NCBI GenBank assembly: GCA_035578175.1
Contig: JAQMRL010000006.1
Span: forward strand, 29,018,393 to 29,082,392
Source of the DNA: Catonia carolina
Lineage: Eukaryota; Arthropoda; Insecta; Hemiptera; Achilidae
Length of the DNA: 64,000 nucleotides
Reading direction: 5' to 3'
The position numbers and the translations under genes are program-made. Of the stretch, positions 1 to 11,034 are shown one piece after another; the stretch's first letter is position 1; every line of letters starts with the position of its first letter. A model generated the notes under the pieces. The model was given only the letters and a program-made list of their open reading frames with translations. It was not told the DNA's origin and ran no database searches.

Positions 1-1317
1 TCCATTTCTGTAAAGGTTTGTATGTATCTCATATAAAATGTATTGTTTTGTTTACTTAATGTATCACATGTTTTAACTTCACTAAGACTTTATTCCTATT
101 TAAGGGATTAATATTTTGCTTTAGCTTACTGAATAACTGTGTAAATTTTACAGGCTTGTGTGATGATTATTTACGTTTTATTATAGATTTTGAAAGGCTA
201 GTTACTTTCATTATCTTTCTCAGACGCTGCATATTTATGTTAATTGGACACAGTCGCTAACCTGTGCCATCTGTTTAACACTGGTTAAGGCAGTTGTTAA
301 CTTGTTAAAATTCTGCTGTTTTGTCACGTCACAAAACCCACACATGATAATTTTTGTTTTGTTTTGAACATAGTTTTATTTGCCATTACTTTTGGTGGCT
401 TAAACGTATTTCAGCAGCACTATTCAGTATTATTCTTTTAATATGTTTGTGTGGCCTGTGGTATCCACGCACTTGTATTTCAATGTTTTCTGATTTGGTT
501 GGCTGTTGTTACCGCTACTTTTATTTTTATTAACTGATTTACTGAATGTTAATTGTGTAATTCTGTTACACAATATCCTGACACATTTATCTGCTGTTGG
601 ATTCATTATTACAAACTCAATTATTAATTATCTGAAGATTGATTCTTCAGTCTTCAAACTACATATTTTAAAATCATATCTATGATCATTATTTAATCAG
701 TTGAGTTTTGTTTCATTACCTGACTTGATTTGGTAACTGCTTGATCGAATCACTCATCGAATACCTGTTGTGATTGTTATTTTATTTTGCGTTACCACGT
801 CGTTATTTCAAGTGAAATTTGCTGCTTCACAGCACTTAAAATTTGTTAAAGCTATTTAATTATAATTTATTTAATTTTTATTACACACATCTTAGTATAT
901 TTATTAATGAAATTTTAAATTTTTCACCAGGTATCATTCTGTACGTGACATTTGCATAGAGATCATTATCATATTTTATCATCGCATGGAAGCCATCATA
1001 AGGGCATTGAAAAATACATCTCGTCTCATTACATCAGTCATACAATTCACATCATCATACTGCATTTACCAGCATAAGAGAATTCACCAGCATAATCTGT
1101 ATTAAACGGGTTACTCGCTAAGTATTTCTGATCATCGTGGTTGTCAGTATAAAATTTTTCATTATCTCAATTTTTTTCAATTATAATTTTTTGTGTATGC
1201 ATTTCCACAGGTTTTTGTATTGTTCCTTTGAACAATTCAAGTTGTCATTTTTGAGAATTTTGTTTCTTGTTTTAACATTTGTTTAGTTTATGTCTGTTTA
1301 ACGTTGGTTCATTTCTA
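1..1317 (+). other. Untranslated leader upstream of gag
   Basis: No long open frame is present and the sequence is AT-rich. I see no match to the 3' LTR, so this is leader rather than LTR, and the primer-binding site must lie further left. An acceptor-like CAG|G preceded by pyrimidines ends near 1210, about 108 bases before the gag start, so a leader intron is possible but unproven. A short motif CACCAGCATAA is imperfectly repeated near 1055-1100. Confidence 0.5.
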
Positions 1318-2772
1318 ATGACCGATCTTAGATCCATTGTTGTAAAATCTCTTAATTTAGACCAGGCTAAAACTTTGGCTAGAGAACACCAAATTTTTAT
1401 CCCGCCTAACGCTGATCTTGATTATCTTAGAGGCGTCCTTCGTCTCCGAAAACATTATTTTAAATCTCCTGACTGCATTCAGGAAGCTAGGGATCAAGCT
1501 CTTAATTATCTCATTGAACACGCTACGATTCCTTCTGAATTACTCCAAACATATCCAGATTTAGTCGACCTTAAGACTGCTTTATCACTTAAGTTCCTAT
1601 ACCCATCGAATTCTATCTCTACTCAGACTGATCTTTCACTTCCTTCAGACATGAATGGTACTCTTCAACCAATTACACAAAAACCTAAACTACCTTTCTT
1701 TGCTCCATCAATTTTTCACGCTAAATGTAATGAAAATGTACAAAATTTCTTTAAGGACTATGAACGCGCAGCTACAGTTAACTTCTGGGATGACAAATTC
1801 AAGTGTCAATTTCTTCCTCTATATTTACGTGATACTGCTTTAGATTTTTTTGAAGACCTAAAAATTCGCTTCGCTGAAGAACACTTAACATACTCATTTA
1901 TAAAAAATGAATTTCTTAAACATTTCCGATTAGACAATGACACAGACCTCTTGGAAATCTCTCTTTTCAATAAACGCCAAAATATTTCTGAATCCACTTC
2001 AGCATTTATAGCAGATGTCATGCACCTTTGTTCAAAATTAGATCCAAACATGCCAGAAAATAGAATCTGTAAATATGTCTTAAGAGGATTACTTCCTTCA
2101 ATCTTGGACAAAATCTCACTTTCTGATAATTCAACTTTAGACAAACTGTTAGCAAATATTAAGAAATATCAGGAATCCAAAAATCTATTAGAATTTCGTT
2201 TATCCACTCCCATAGAAGCACCATCATGCTCTTCTTCTCAACCCGTACACGCTGTTAATTTTCAAGCCAATGATAAACGTTTTTCTTCACGTCAAAGTCA
2301 ACCTAATCAACAAAATTATCTACGCTCTATAACGCATGCCTCTTCCAATAACCAGTCTAATTCGGCACCTCCAATTAGTGCCAAACCCCAGTCTTCAAAT
2401 AACCTTCCTCCTCGACCATTTGCACCCAATACTTATGCATCATCTACTCAAGCCTTTCATGGTAAACAAGGTTTCAAGAATTCCTTCCAAAATAATAGGC
2501 CTAATCAAAAATTTCAGCAACCATCTGCTGACCCATCTCAATATTTCCAGAATTTCCAACCACAATACCCCGTCTTCTGTCCTCCAGGCTTTACAACTTT
2601 TGCTCCAACCACTGGCGTTCCGCCTAAACCTCATGTTATGGATCCTGTCAGATTTCATCAACCAAATACTTCAGTACATAATAAGCCAAATTATTTTTGT
2701 CATATTTGTAATAAATCAGGCCATTCCACTAGTCACTGCAAATTCAATAATCACCCTTCAAAAAACATGTAA
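1318..2772 (+). CDS. gag: Gag polyprotein of Ty3/gypsy element
   Basis: A 484-residue Gag counted from the ATG at 1318. The frame is open further upstream, but only from a TTG, so this ATG is preferred. Residues ~1-60 are helical and charged. Residues ~120-300 match a retrotransposon capsid (FWDDKFKCQFLPLYL, then LYLRDTALDFFEDL). Residues ~310-455 form a Gln/Asn/Ser/Pro-rich linker. One zinc knuckle, CHICNKSGHSTSHC (C-x2-C-x4-H-x4-C), starts at about residue 461 and should bind genomic RNA. The protein would assemble the intracellular particle. The final codons coincide with a -1 frameshift heptamer leading into pol. No disruption is visible. Confidence 0.9.
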   Translation: MTDLRSIVVKSLNLDQAKTLAREHQIFIPPNADLDYLRGVLRLRKHYFKSPDCIQEARDQALNYLIEHATIPSELLQTYPDLVDLKTALSLKFLYPSNSISTQTDLSLPSDMNGTLQPITQKPKLPFFAPSIFHAKCNENVQNFFKDYERAATVNFWDDKFKCQFLPLYLRDTALDFFEDLKIRFAEEHLTYSFIKNEFLKHFRLDNDTDLLEISLFNKRQNISESTSAFIADVMHLCSKLDPNMPENRICKYVLRGLLPSILDKISLSDNSTLDKLLANIKKYQESKNLLEFRLSTPIEAPSCSSSQPVHAVNFQANDKRFSSRQSQPNQQNYLRSITHASSNNQSNSAPPISAKPQSSNNLPPRPFAPNTYASSTQAFHGKQGFKNSFQNNRPNQKFQQPSADPSQYFQNFQPQYPVFCPPGFTTFAPTTGVPPKPHVMDPVRFHQPNTSVHNKPNYFCHICNKSGHSTSHCKFNNHPSKNM

Positions 2773-2811
2773 GCGTTAGAGACCAATGTAAGGTCTCACC
2801 CCAATTAACGT
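2760..2811 (+). promoter_or_regulatory. -1 programmed ribosomal frameshift signal, gag to pol
   Basis: The canonical slippery heptamer A_AAA_AAC lies at 2760-2766 in the correct Gag phase, two codons before the gag stop. A shift of -1 enters exactly the pol frame, which stays open from there through the ATG at 2910. Seven bases downstream is a two-part stem: CGTTA (2774-2778) pairs with TAACG (2806-2810), and GAGACC (2779-2784) pairs with GGTCTC (2792-2797) around a 7-base loop, with an 8-base bulge on the 3' side. Heptamer, spacer and stem are read directly. The function follows from known retroviral signals. Confidence 0.8.
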
Positions 2812-2909
2812 CTGTAAATTCAATCAACATTAATAATTTTTCTCCTCGTCAACATTCAAACCATTTCAAACTCGTCAATTTAAATTTTTCAAATGACTCG
2901 TCTACTTCA

Positions 2910-5900
2910 ATGAAAGAATCCAGCTCTCCTGCGCTTGATGCCCAATTCTGCGATTCCTTTAATGTATGCCTTCATTCTCCTGAAGTCTGTAACTCATCTT
3001 TGATTTCGCAAATTTTCTCCCTTCAAATTTCAGACTTACGTCTTCCTGACTATTTGTGTCCTTCAGACACTTCTCAATTATCCGGTGAACAGGTTAATCT
3101 AGTTTTCCAGACTATAGGAAACCAATTTTTACATGTTGTAAATTTTTCTTATGCTATTTATAAACCAATTAATTTATCTGATGAAACTAGTTTTTCAGTA
3201 CTTCCTGACAATTTTGTTTCGGACTTCAAAACAGTTCAATTTATTTTTATTCCATTATACCAAATTTCTAATTCTCAATCTACACATTGGTCCCTGCTTA
3301 TTATTGATGTTAAGGCAAAACAAATCTTTATTTCTGACTCTTTCAAGGGTAGGAATTTCTCTCTGACAAAACGCTTATGTTCTGCCATTCTAAATCTTTG
3401 TAATCTCAAATGTTTTTCTACATTTTTCATAATGACCAGAAAAGCCACTACCTTGTACGATTCAAGTCTGATAGTCATTGGAAATTTCATTAGATCTTTT
3501 GTCTACATTTTCAAATACCATACGCTTGTAGGTATCAATTCAGAACAATTTAAATTCTCGTTCATCACTAAATCTCAAATTTCAGATGTTTTAAAGTGCT
3601 TTGTTCACAATTTACCCCTTAGTGTGGTTGCTCGTGATATTTGTGGTTTGAATCACTTGGAATCTCTCATAAAATTTACTTCTGACCATGTAGGTCACAC
3701 AAAGGTACATAATACTTCTACGGCGCAACAACCTAACCTTTCAAATGTCTCTCAGCCTGTTATGAATTTAGATGATCCATCTCGAGTTTCTACTTTGGCA
3801 CTCACTGTCATTGGATCCCTCAATAATGAATCTGTTCCAATTATTTTAGACACCGGTTCCAATATTTCTATTTGTAATGCTGACTTAGTTTCTTCATCTG
3901 CAATTACTCCATGTTCACATATTGTTCTCACTGCTGCTAATGGTTCTAACTTAGATGTCTTAGGATCCGTTAATTTATGTTTTTCTATTTCGAACATTCC
4001 ATTTTCTCACAAGTTGTATGTTGTCAAAGGTCTTAGTTGTCAACTTCTACTGGGAAATGAATTCTTTGTTAAATTCGGTATCGTCCTAGATTTCACGGCG
4101 AACCAAGTGTCTTTCTTTAAAAACGGTAAATGTTTTAAAATAAATTTCAACAAAAAGTGGTTACATAATCTGCAAACTTCACATCAATTATCGACCCTGG
4201 CTAGGCCTGACCATAATTTTCTTTTGTATAGTACTCTACTCCAGCCCCATTCAGTCCATCGTCTACTTGCATCTGATTTATCTCATATTGTATCTTCCGC
4301 TTCTGATAACCTTCCAATTATTCCTACTGGAAAACCCAATGAATATTTCCTATATAATATTTCAGATGATGTTCAGTTCTTTTCACCCCATTATGATTGC
4401 TTTGTCAACTCAACCCATACTTCAGACTTAAAACTTCGTTCATCGTTCTCGACTTCTCAGCTGCTATCCTTAGACAATTACTCTGATCCGACTGTCCATG
4501 CCCCTGTATTACAGGTTAATGACTCCACTTCCTCCACGAACTCCCACGAACCAATTTTTGTTCATGGCAAACAAATTGACATCAACCCTGAGCTATCTCA
4601 AAGCCAATATACTGCCGTAACTTCTTTAATTTCTGAATTTGAAGATATTTTCTCTAAAGACGAATTTGATTTGCCTGAGGCTAAATTACCACCCGTTCAT
4701 ATTAAACTGATAGATCAGGATGCTGTTTTCAACAGTCCTTACAAATTTTCTTCGTTCGAATTATCTGAACTTAACAAAATCATAGATAAACTTAAGGCTT
4801 CTGATGTAATTATGGATATCAAGTCACCCTATGCTAGTCCTGCTTTCCTAGTACATAAACCCGATGGTTCTTCGCGCCTCGTGGTTGATTATCGGAAAAT
4901 CAATAAAAAAATTATTCATGATAAGTTTCCCCTTCCTAACCCAAACACGATTTTAGAATCCTTCGGGGGTTCTCAATTTTTCTCAACAATGGATATTTCT
5001 CAGGCATTTTTTACTCAGCGCATCGCTAATGAAAGCATTCCGATTACTGCATTTATTACACCCTCCGGACTTTATGGTTTCAAACGTCTACCGATGGGAC
5101 TCGCTGTTAGCCCTTCCGCATTTAACAGAAATATGACGTTTTTGCTATCAGATTTATTATTTAAGAATTTAAATTTTTACATAGACGATTTGTATGTTCA
5201 TGCTGATTCTTTTAACAAATGTTTGGATGTTCTCAAAGAAGTTTTTTCTAGACTACGTTCTGCTTCATTAAAACTTAAACCCGAAAAATGTAAGTTTTTC
5301 TATAAATCCGTCAAAATTCTCGGGCATAAAATTTCCAATGAAGGTATTTCACCCCTTCCTCAGAATGTAGAAGCTATTACTAAATTTCCGACCCCGACTA
5401 AAGTAAAACAGGTCCGTAGCTTTCTAGGAATGGTTGGTTTCTATAGAAAATTTATTCGCAACTTCACGAACATCGCTTTTCCACTAACACAACTTACCCG
5501 TGCAGATCAAAAATTTATATGGACTAACGATCATGAGCAAGCTTTTCAAACTCTTAAAAATCTAATTGTCAACCCTCCAATTTTGGAATATTTCAAAGAA
5601 GATAGACCGACATTCCTCTTCTGTGATGCTTCTCGTATTGGTATTGCCGGTTGCCTCTGTCAGAGAAACGAAAACAATGAAATGAAGCCTGTCGCTTTTG
5701 TATCTCGACGTCTTACTTCGAATGAAGCTAACTGGACAGTTTCTCAAATTGAATTTCTAGCAATTGTGTATTCTGTAAATCACTTCCGTCACTTCTTATA
5801 TGGTAGAGAATTTACAATTATTACTGATCACTCCGCACTCCAGTATGTCAAAAACCTAAAAGATCCAGGCTCCAGACTAAGTAAACTTCTCCTTCAACTT

Positions 5901-7463
5901 TCTGAATATTCGTACAAAATCAAACATATCCCTGGCAAGTTTCTGAACGTGCCCGACGCTTTATCCCGGGCTCCATTAGATATTCCTGTTGAACATTCAA
6001 TTAACCTTGTAAATTCCCGACTCTCTCCAGATACAACTCAATCTACCTCTTCTATGAATGCTTCTATCGATTCTTCATTCGACAATTTCCCGACTGATCC
6101 TACACTTCTTTTGCCTTCAGAGCAACAATTCCCTACTTCTTCCAGTGTTTTCCAACTAACTTCTAGCACAGATCAAGACCCTATTACTCCTAAACTTGAC
6201 ATAAACCTCCTCCAAAAACAAGATGAACTCATTAGTAAAATCTATTTTGCTCTTGTGTCTTCACCGGAAGCTTCTCCTCAATTTACCCGTATGTCACGTA
6301 GATACACACTTCATAATGACCTCGTTTACTTCAAACTTTTTCATGATCGATCTACTACTTTGCGTCTCGTCTTACCTTCTGTACTAATTCCAGATGTCAT
6401 CAAAACATACCACGATTCACACATGTCAGGTGCCCATCTTGGGATTCAGAAAACCTTATCTAAAATTTCTACTAAATATTTCTGGCCGACTATGTCAAAA
6501 GATGTTACTTCGTATGTTAAATCTTGCCATAAGTGTCAAATTATTAAGGTTCCTAGAACTAAGAAATTTGGTCTCCTTCACCCTATAAAGATTACTTCCA
6601 CTCCGTTTACAAAAATAGTCCTTGATTTTCTGGGTCCACTTCCAAAAACATCTGGTAATTTCCAATATATTCTTATTGCCCTTGATTCCACAACTCGTTT
6701 TGCTATGGCGACCCCTACAGTTCTTAATAACGCAAATGCTGTTGCTAACTTCTTATACAAGCTGTTTTTACAATATGGTTGTGCAAAAACAATTCAAACC
6801 GATCAAGGAACTCACTTCATAAATTCCACGATTAAGCATCTTTGCCTTCAAATGGGAATTGATCACCACACGAGTTCACCCTACAGACCACAAACAACTG
6901 GAGTCACCGAACGTTTCAATTCGACAATTCTTCAGATGTTAAAATTTTACGTAAATGACAATCAATCTAATTGGCACAAATTTATTCAACCTGTTGTATT
7001 TTCTTATAATATTTCTGTTCAAAAATCATTAGGATTCTCTCCATTTTACCTTCTACATGGTTATAACCCCTTGTCACCCTTTGATCTACCTCTCATTGAC
7101 ACGGAAAATGATGTTGACCTTCTTGACCAACTGAAAATTCTCCAGGAAGTTCGTAATAATTTACCCGAAATTTTATCAAAAGCTCAAGCATATCAAAAAC
7201 AATACCATGATAAATCTCATCAACATGTCACTTTCAATGTAGATGATAAAGTTCTAGTTTTCTTCCCTCAAACTGCACCAGGTAAATCACCTAAGTTATC
7301 TTCTAATTTTCGAGGCCCTTACACCATTTCAAAGGTTATTAGTTCCTTAAACTACGAGGTTATCATTGAACGCTATGGAAAACTAACTCCACAAATAATA
7401 CACGTCAGCAGGCTAAAGAAATTCATCCAACGGAATGACCAACCTGGAGTGTCTCATAACTAA
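2910..7463 (+). CDS. pol: Pol polyprotein: ULP1-like domain, PR, RT, RNase H, integrase
   Basis: The frame has 1517 codons from the ATG at 2910, but is open from the frameshift site at 2763, so Gag-Pol fusion is the likely product. Numbered from that ATG: ULP1-like fold ~30-220 (HW at 126-127, D143); aspartic protease LDTGSNIS with D314; reverse transcriptase ~600-840 with YIDD at 757-760; RNase H with D906 and ending near HIPGKFLNVPDALSR; integrase zinc region from H1168 with CHKC; catalytic D1239, D1298 and E1334 (35 residues between the last two); GPY/F module with RGPY at 1468-1471. It would process Gag, copy the RNA and insert the cDNA. All standard catalytic motifs are intact. The ULP1-like segment is the unusual part, and its nucleophile position looks lost. 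Confidence 0.92.
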   Translation: MKESSSPALDAQFCDSFNVCLHSPEVCNSSLISQIFSLQISDLRLPDYLCPSDTSQLSGEQVNLVFQTIGNQFLHVVNFSYAIYKPINLSDETSFSVLPDNFVSDFKTVQFIFIPLYQISNSQSTHWSLLIIDVKAKQIFISDSFKGRNFSLTKRLCSAILNLCNLKCFSTFFIMTRKATTLYDSSLIVIGNFIRSFVYIFKYHTLVGINSEQFKFSFITKSQISDVLKCFVHNLPLSVVARDICGLNHLESLIKFTSDHVGHTKVHNTSTAQQPNLSNVSQPVMNLDDPSRVSTLALTVIGSLNNESVPIILDTGSNISICNADLVSSSAITPCSHIVLTAANGSNLDVLGSVNLCFSISNIPFSHKLYVVKGLSCQLLLGNEFFVKFGIVLDFTANQVSFFKNGKCFKINFNKKWLHNLQTSHQLSTLARPDHNFLLYSTLLQPHSVHRLLASDLSHIVSSASDNLPIIPTGKPNEYFLYNISDDVQFFSPHYDCFVNSTHTSDLKLRSSFSTSQLLSLDNYSDPTVHAPVLQVNDSTSSTNSHEPIFVHGKQIDINPELSQSQYTAVTSLISEFEDIFSKDEFDLPEAKLPPVHIKLIDQDAVFNSPYKFSSFELSELNKIIDKLKASDVIMDIKSPYASPAFLVHKPDGSSRLVVDYRKINKKIIHDKFPLPNPNTILESFGGSQFFSTMDISQAFFTQRIANESIPITAFITPSGLYGFKRLPMGLAVSPSAFNRNMTFLLSDLLFKNLNFYIDDLYVHADSFNKCLDVLKEVFSRLRSASLKLKPEKCKFFYKSVKILGHKISNEGISPLPQNVEAITKFPTPTKVKQVRSFLGMVGFYRKFIRNFTNIAFPLTQLTRADQKFIWTNDHEQAFQTLKNLIVNPPILEYFKEDRPTFLFCDASRIGIAGCLCQRNENNEMKPVAFVSRRLTSNEANWTVSQIEFLAIVYSVNHFRHFLYGREFTIITDHSALQYVKNLKDPGSRLSKLLLQLSEYSYKIKHIPGKFLNVPDALSRAPLDIPVEHSINLVNSRLSPDTTQSTSSMNASIDSSFDNFPTDPTLLLPSEQQFPTSSSVFQLTSSTDQDPITPKLDINLLQKQDELISKIYFALVSSPEASPQFTRMSRRYTLHNDLVYFKLFHDRSTTLRLVLPSVLIPDVIKTYHDSHMSGAHLGIQKTLSKISTKYFWPTMSKDVTSYVKSCHKCQIIKVPRTKKFGLLHPIKITSTPFTKIVLDFLGPLPKTSGNFQYILIALDSTTRFAMATPTVLNNANAVANFLYKLFLQYGCAKTIQTDQGTHFINSTIKHLCLQMGIDHHTSSPYRPQTTGVTERFNSTILQMLKFYVNDNQSNWHKFIQPVVFSYNISVQKSLGFSPFYLLHGYNPLSPFDLPLIDTENDVDLLDQLKILQEVRNNLPEILSKAQAYQKQYHDKSHQHVTFNVDDKVLVFFPQTAPGKSPKLSSNFRGPYTISKVISSLNYEVIIERYGKLTPQIIHVSRLKKFIQRNDQPGVSHN

Positions 7464-10400
7464 CTGGATACATTGTTTGTATCATGTATCAACACCTTTG
7501 ACTACACTAATCATTTTAATAATTTCACATTTCATATCATATCACATTTACTTTTCAGGTTAATACTTCATCGACTTATTGTGGTTAAACATTTTTTTAT
7601 TAACCTTGTACATATTTTAGTTAGAACCTTATTCAAATAGTTGTGAAATATATAGGTTGTTATGAACTGTAGTAATTAATTAAATAATAAATCTAGTTTT
7701 CAATTTTAATTATCTGCATTAAATTTTTGAGATTCTTCCAAAATATTATTATTACTTACAAATTATTTTTCTTCTATCATTAACTACATATTTAATTTTA
7801 TTTGGTGTCATTAATAATTACTCTGAAATTTTTTTTAACAAACCAGTTCTTAACAGAAAATGTTTCACAGTTGTTTACTAAGGTAATTTTGTGGCTTCAT
7901 TAGATTTTAGTTACATGACATTTTGGGTTTACTTAAATATCTTGTACGTCAAATAATGGTACAATTACTTAGGATTTATCATTTTATTACAAATTTAGCA
8001 CATCATTAGGATTAAGATATTTTTGCGTTGGACAATTTTGGCTACTCATTTTCAATTTGTTTGTAGTTAATTTAATTTATTAATTTTTATTTTCAATGCT
8101 TCATTTTACTTCAATTATTTATTTGACTTATTAGTAATCTTAATGTTTATTCACTACTTTCCCTATTATGACATTTAATTACAAATAACTTATTATGATT
8201 TTCTAATAGTAAAATTACAATTATTGCTGAAAACATTTGCAGTTTCCCCCATAACTATATTTATCTAACGTAGTATTTATTTATTTATTTAATATTTTCA
8301 CATAATTTACAAACTTAGTTCTACTTCTTAAATCAATATTCAGACTTTTGTTGGAGTTATGGATGTTTCCCTGGGTGCTCCAAGTAGTTTTCTGCTGACT
8401 TTTATTCTAAAGTCTGTCCTCATGCTTTTTCCAGTTTAATTTCTATGTTTTGGCATCTTCAGAATTTTTCTAGTAGTTTCAGTTGATTATTTTTACTTAC
8501 ATTTTCACTTGGTCTTCAATGCCAAATTTTTTTATCGTTGTGTTTTCTTCTGTATTGCTTTCTGGGTAGCAGCTCTTTAGGACCCTTAATTGTTCAGTTA
8601 GTGTCGCAATGGATTAGCCACCCATATGGACCCCTTGTCTTGCCATTTTTGCTTTTCCGATGACAGCTGATTATCCCACCTTGGTTAAGTACAAAATCCT
8701 TTTTCTCTTACCGACCTTCTCACCTATGTCCTACGAGAGGAAGGTAATCTGGACATGAGATGTTGGATTTTCTATTTAATCGAGACTGTGTCTGATGGAT
8801 GAATGCAAATGAATGTTGGCTGTATCTGATTGTGTGATTGCGTGTGTGTTTGTGAGGGTATGAATCAGGGGACGTTCTGCTGACCATTTTTCCATGCTAT
8901 CTTTTTTTTTTCTGAATTTCCAAATTGCCCGACCTTGTGTCCGTTTTCATTTCTTATTTTTGGTTTCTTTACTCTTTTATTCTGTCCCTTGTCCAGAGCT
9001 AATGTTCCCAAAGAGTCATGTTGCATTTTAATTTTTTTTTCAAAAAATTTTCAATCTTCAGCCTCGGTAGCTTCAGTTTTATTTTTTTTGTTCTCACATT
9101 TTTTTTTTCTTAGATTTAGCACCAGGAACACATGTTGTGAATCCAACACTGTTCAATCTTCATAATAATTTATCCTATTTTCTGTTATTTTCTTTCCATT
9201 ATAACAATTTTAGGGGTTTATTTACATTTCTTTAATTCTACTTTTAGATTATTAATCTATTCAAGTTTTGTCGTTGATGTTTTACTTATACTTCATTGAA
9301 TTTTGTCGTGAGATAATTAACTTTTCTGTGATTCCGATTTTATTACTGTTTTATTAATTAAATTCTGCATTTTATATTTATGCTACAATGATGATTAGAC
9401 TATAAGTTACAAGAATATTATATTTACTAGGTTAAGGAAATGATAATTAATACTTTTCAGAAGAACTCAATTTTAGATTTAAGTATATGCCGTTTACATT
9501 ATTATATTTTTATTATCTTACTAAGTACAGGGTTATCTACTCTATGGCGATGCTATAGACTGCATTCTGTACCTTCTGTTTCTGGGACCCAACCAGAAGC
9601 TGTTATATGTGCAATTTTCAGCACATAGTTTTTAATATTTAATTTTTACTCTACAGTTTCAATTTTAGGTTAAGGATGATATTTTGACATTTTAGATTTA
9701 AGCTTACTCTGATGAATTTTTATGATTTTATTTTTTTTTATCTGCATGATTGTCTAATTCATGGTGGTACCATGGAGGTATCTTGCAGGCCTGTTCTTAA
9801 GTGCAATTAAGAACTGTTAACTAGATGCATTCCGTTAGCATCTTAGTTTATTCTATATATGATTTTCAGTTTTCATTTATGTCAAGAACTTTACTCATGA
9901 TTTTAATTTTAGGTTTATGATTTACTCACAATATAACTTCACTAGGATTCAGTAATTTTTCTCACGATTAACTTAATTTTTTTTTCTCGACCCCTAAATT
10001 AATATTTTTCTTTTTACTTTATGATGTTTCAATTACAATTACTTTTACCCTCTTTTATTTAACTTTTACTTTTACTCTCCTATGTCTATAACCTGCAACT
10101 TTTCTTTATGTATGTAAACTTAAGTGCTTATATTTTGTTAATAACAGATTCCGCATCCTAGAGTAGCCAGAGTTTCCTGTCAACGCAGATCATTTACATT
10201 AGATCGTAGCAGCCATCTATTGGGCGAGAGCCACCTACACATTCGGACGAACCCGGACTCCTAGTAACACCGTTTAGACAGCTTCCTTCATCATATACTG
10301 TGACCTACCAAAATCTACGATTCTCGACAAACAGGTTTTTTATAAATTTCTCGAAATCATATTCATACTACATAAACTTGAAATCATCATTCCGCAAAAG

Positions 10401-11034
10401 TGATTAATAGTTTTCATGAAAATTTTAAGTGCATTAACAATATGTTATGTTAAAAAGTAAACACAACGTAAATTCAATTTATCTCGATTTTCGCTGCTAA
10501 ACTTTTACTAAAGTCTGTGTTAACAAATGTGTAGCTGGTGATTTTATTCTATTAGTATAATTTAGATTTTAAGCATTTAATTTTAATTACTTCTTACATT
10601 AAAAACACCAAATACGAAATAATTCGTTTTACAAACAAAATTTAGATTTGATTTCTATATTAGGCCGCGTTCCGAATCTTTTTTTATATTCAAATTACAA
10701 AAACATCTCTTTTACATTTATTTCTCATAATCAAGTAATCTACTTAAAAAATTATATATTTAAAGTTTTACTGATTAAAAAATTGGTCTTTCTAAAAAAA
10801 TATCAATGTTCAAATATTTTCAAGGTTAAAAAAATATATAGGTATACCTAAATTTATTTAACTAATTTATAAAAAAAGTTCTATAAATATCAATTTATAT
10901 TTCACATCAATACAAATTTTAAAAAATGTTTTACTCAAAATCACTTTGTGCTTAACTAGACTTTTGTCATTGAAATCTGAAATATTGTAAAATAGTACGC
11001 TCACATCCAAATTATTATCATAGCTTCCTTCACC
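7464..11034 (+). other. 3.5 kb untranslated interval between pol and env
   Basis: No reading frame here resembles a protein; the longest are short and low-complexity. The sequence is very AT-rich with two less biased islands, about 8340-8900 and 10147-10333. Whether this is native to the retroelement or contains a separate insertion cannot be decided here: I saw no flanking duplications or terminal repeats. Its length is unusual, since env normally follows pol closely. Confidence 0.5.
10147..10333 (+). other. Possible untranslated exon upstream of env
   Basis: A markedly less AT-rich block in an AT-rich region. It is preceded by an acceptor-like sequence ending AATAACAG and followed by a weak donor-like CAG|GTTTTT. 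The longest frame entering from the acceptor runs 38 codons with no Met. It could be a leader exon of a spliced env message or a remnant of something else. Confidence 0.25.

Noticed and set aside
1279..1317. Upstream extension of gag to 1279
   Set aside because: The first codon is TTG; the first ATG in frame is at 1318 and there is no reason to prefer a non-ATG start in an insect element.
7240..7463. Chromodomain at the Pol C terminus
   Set aside because: The segment shows a GPY/F module (RGPYTISKV) and ends soon after; no aromatic-cage chromodomain pattern follows.
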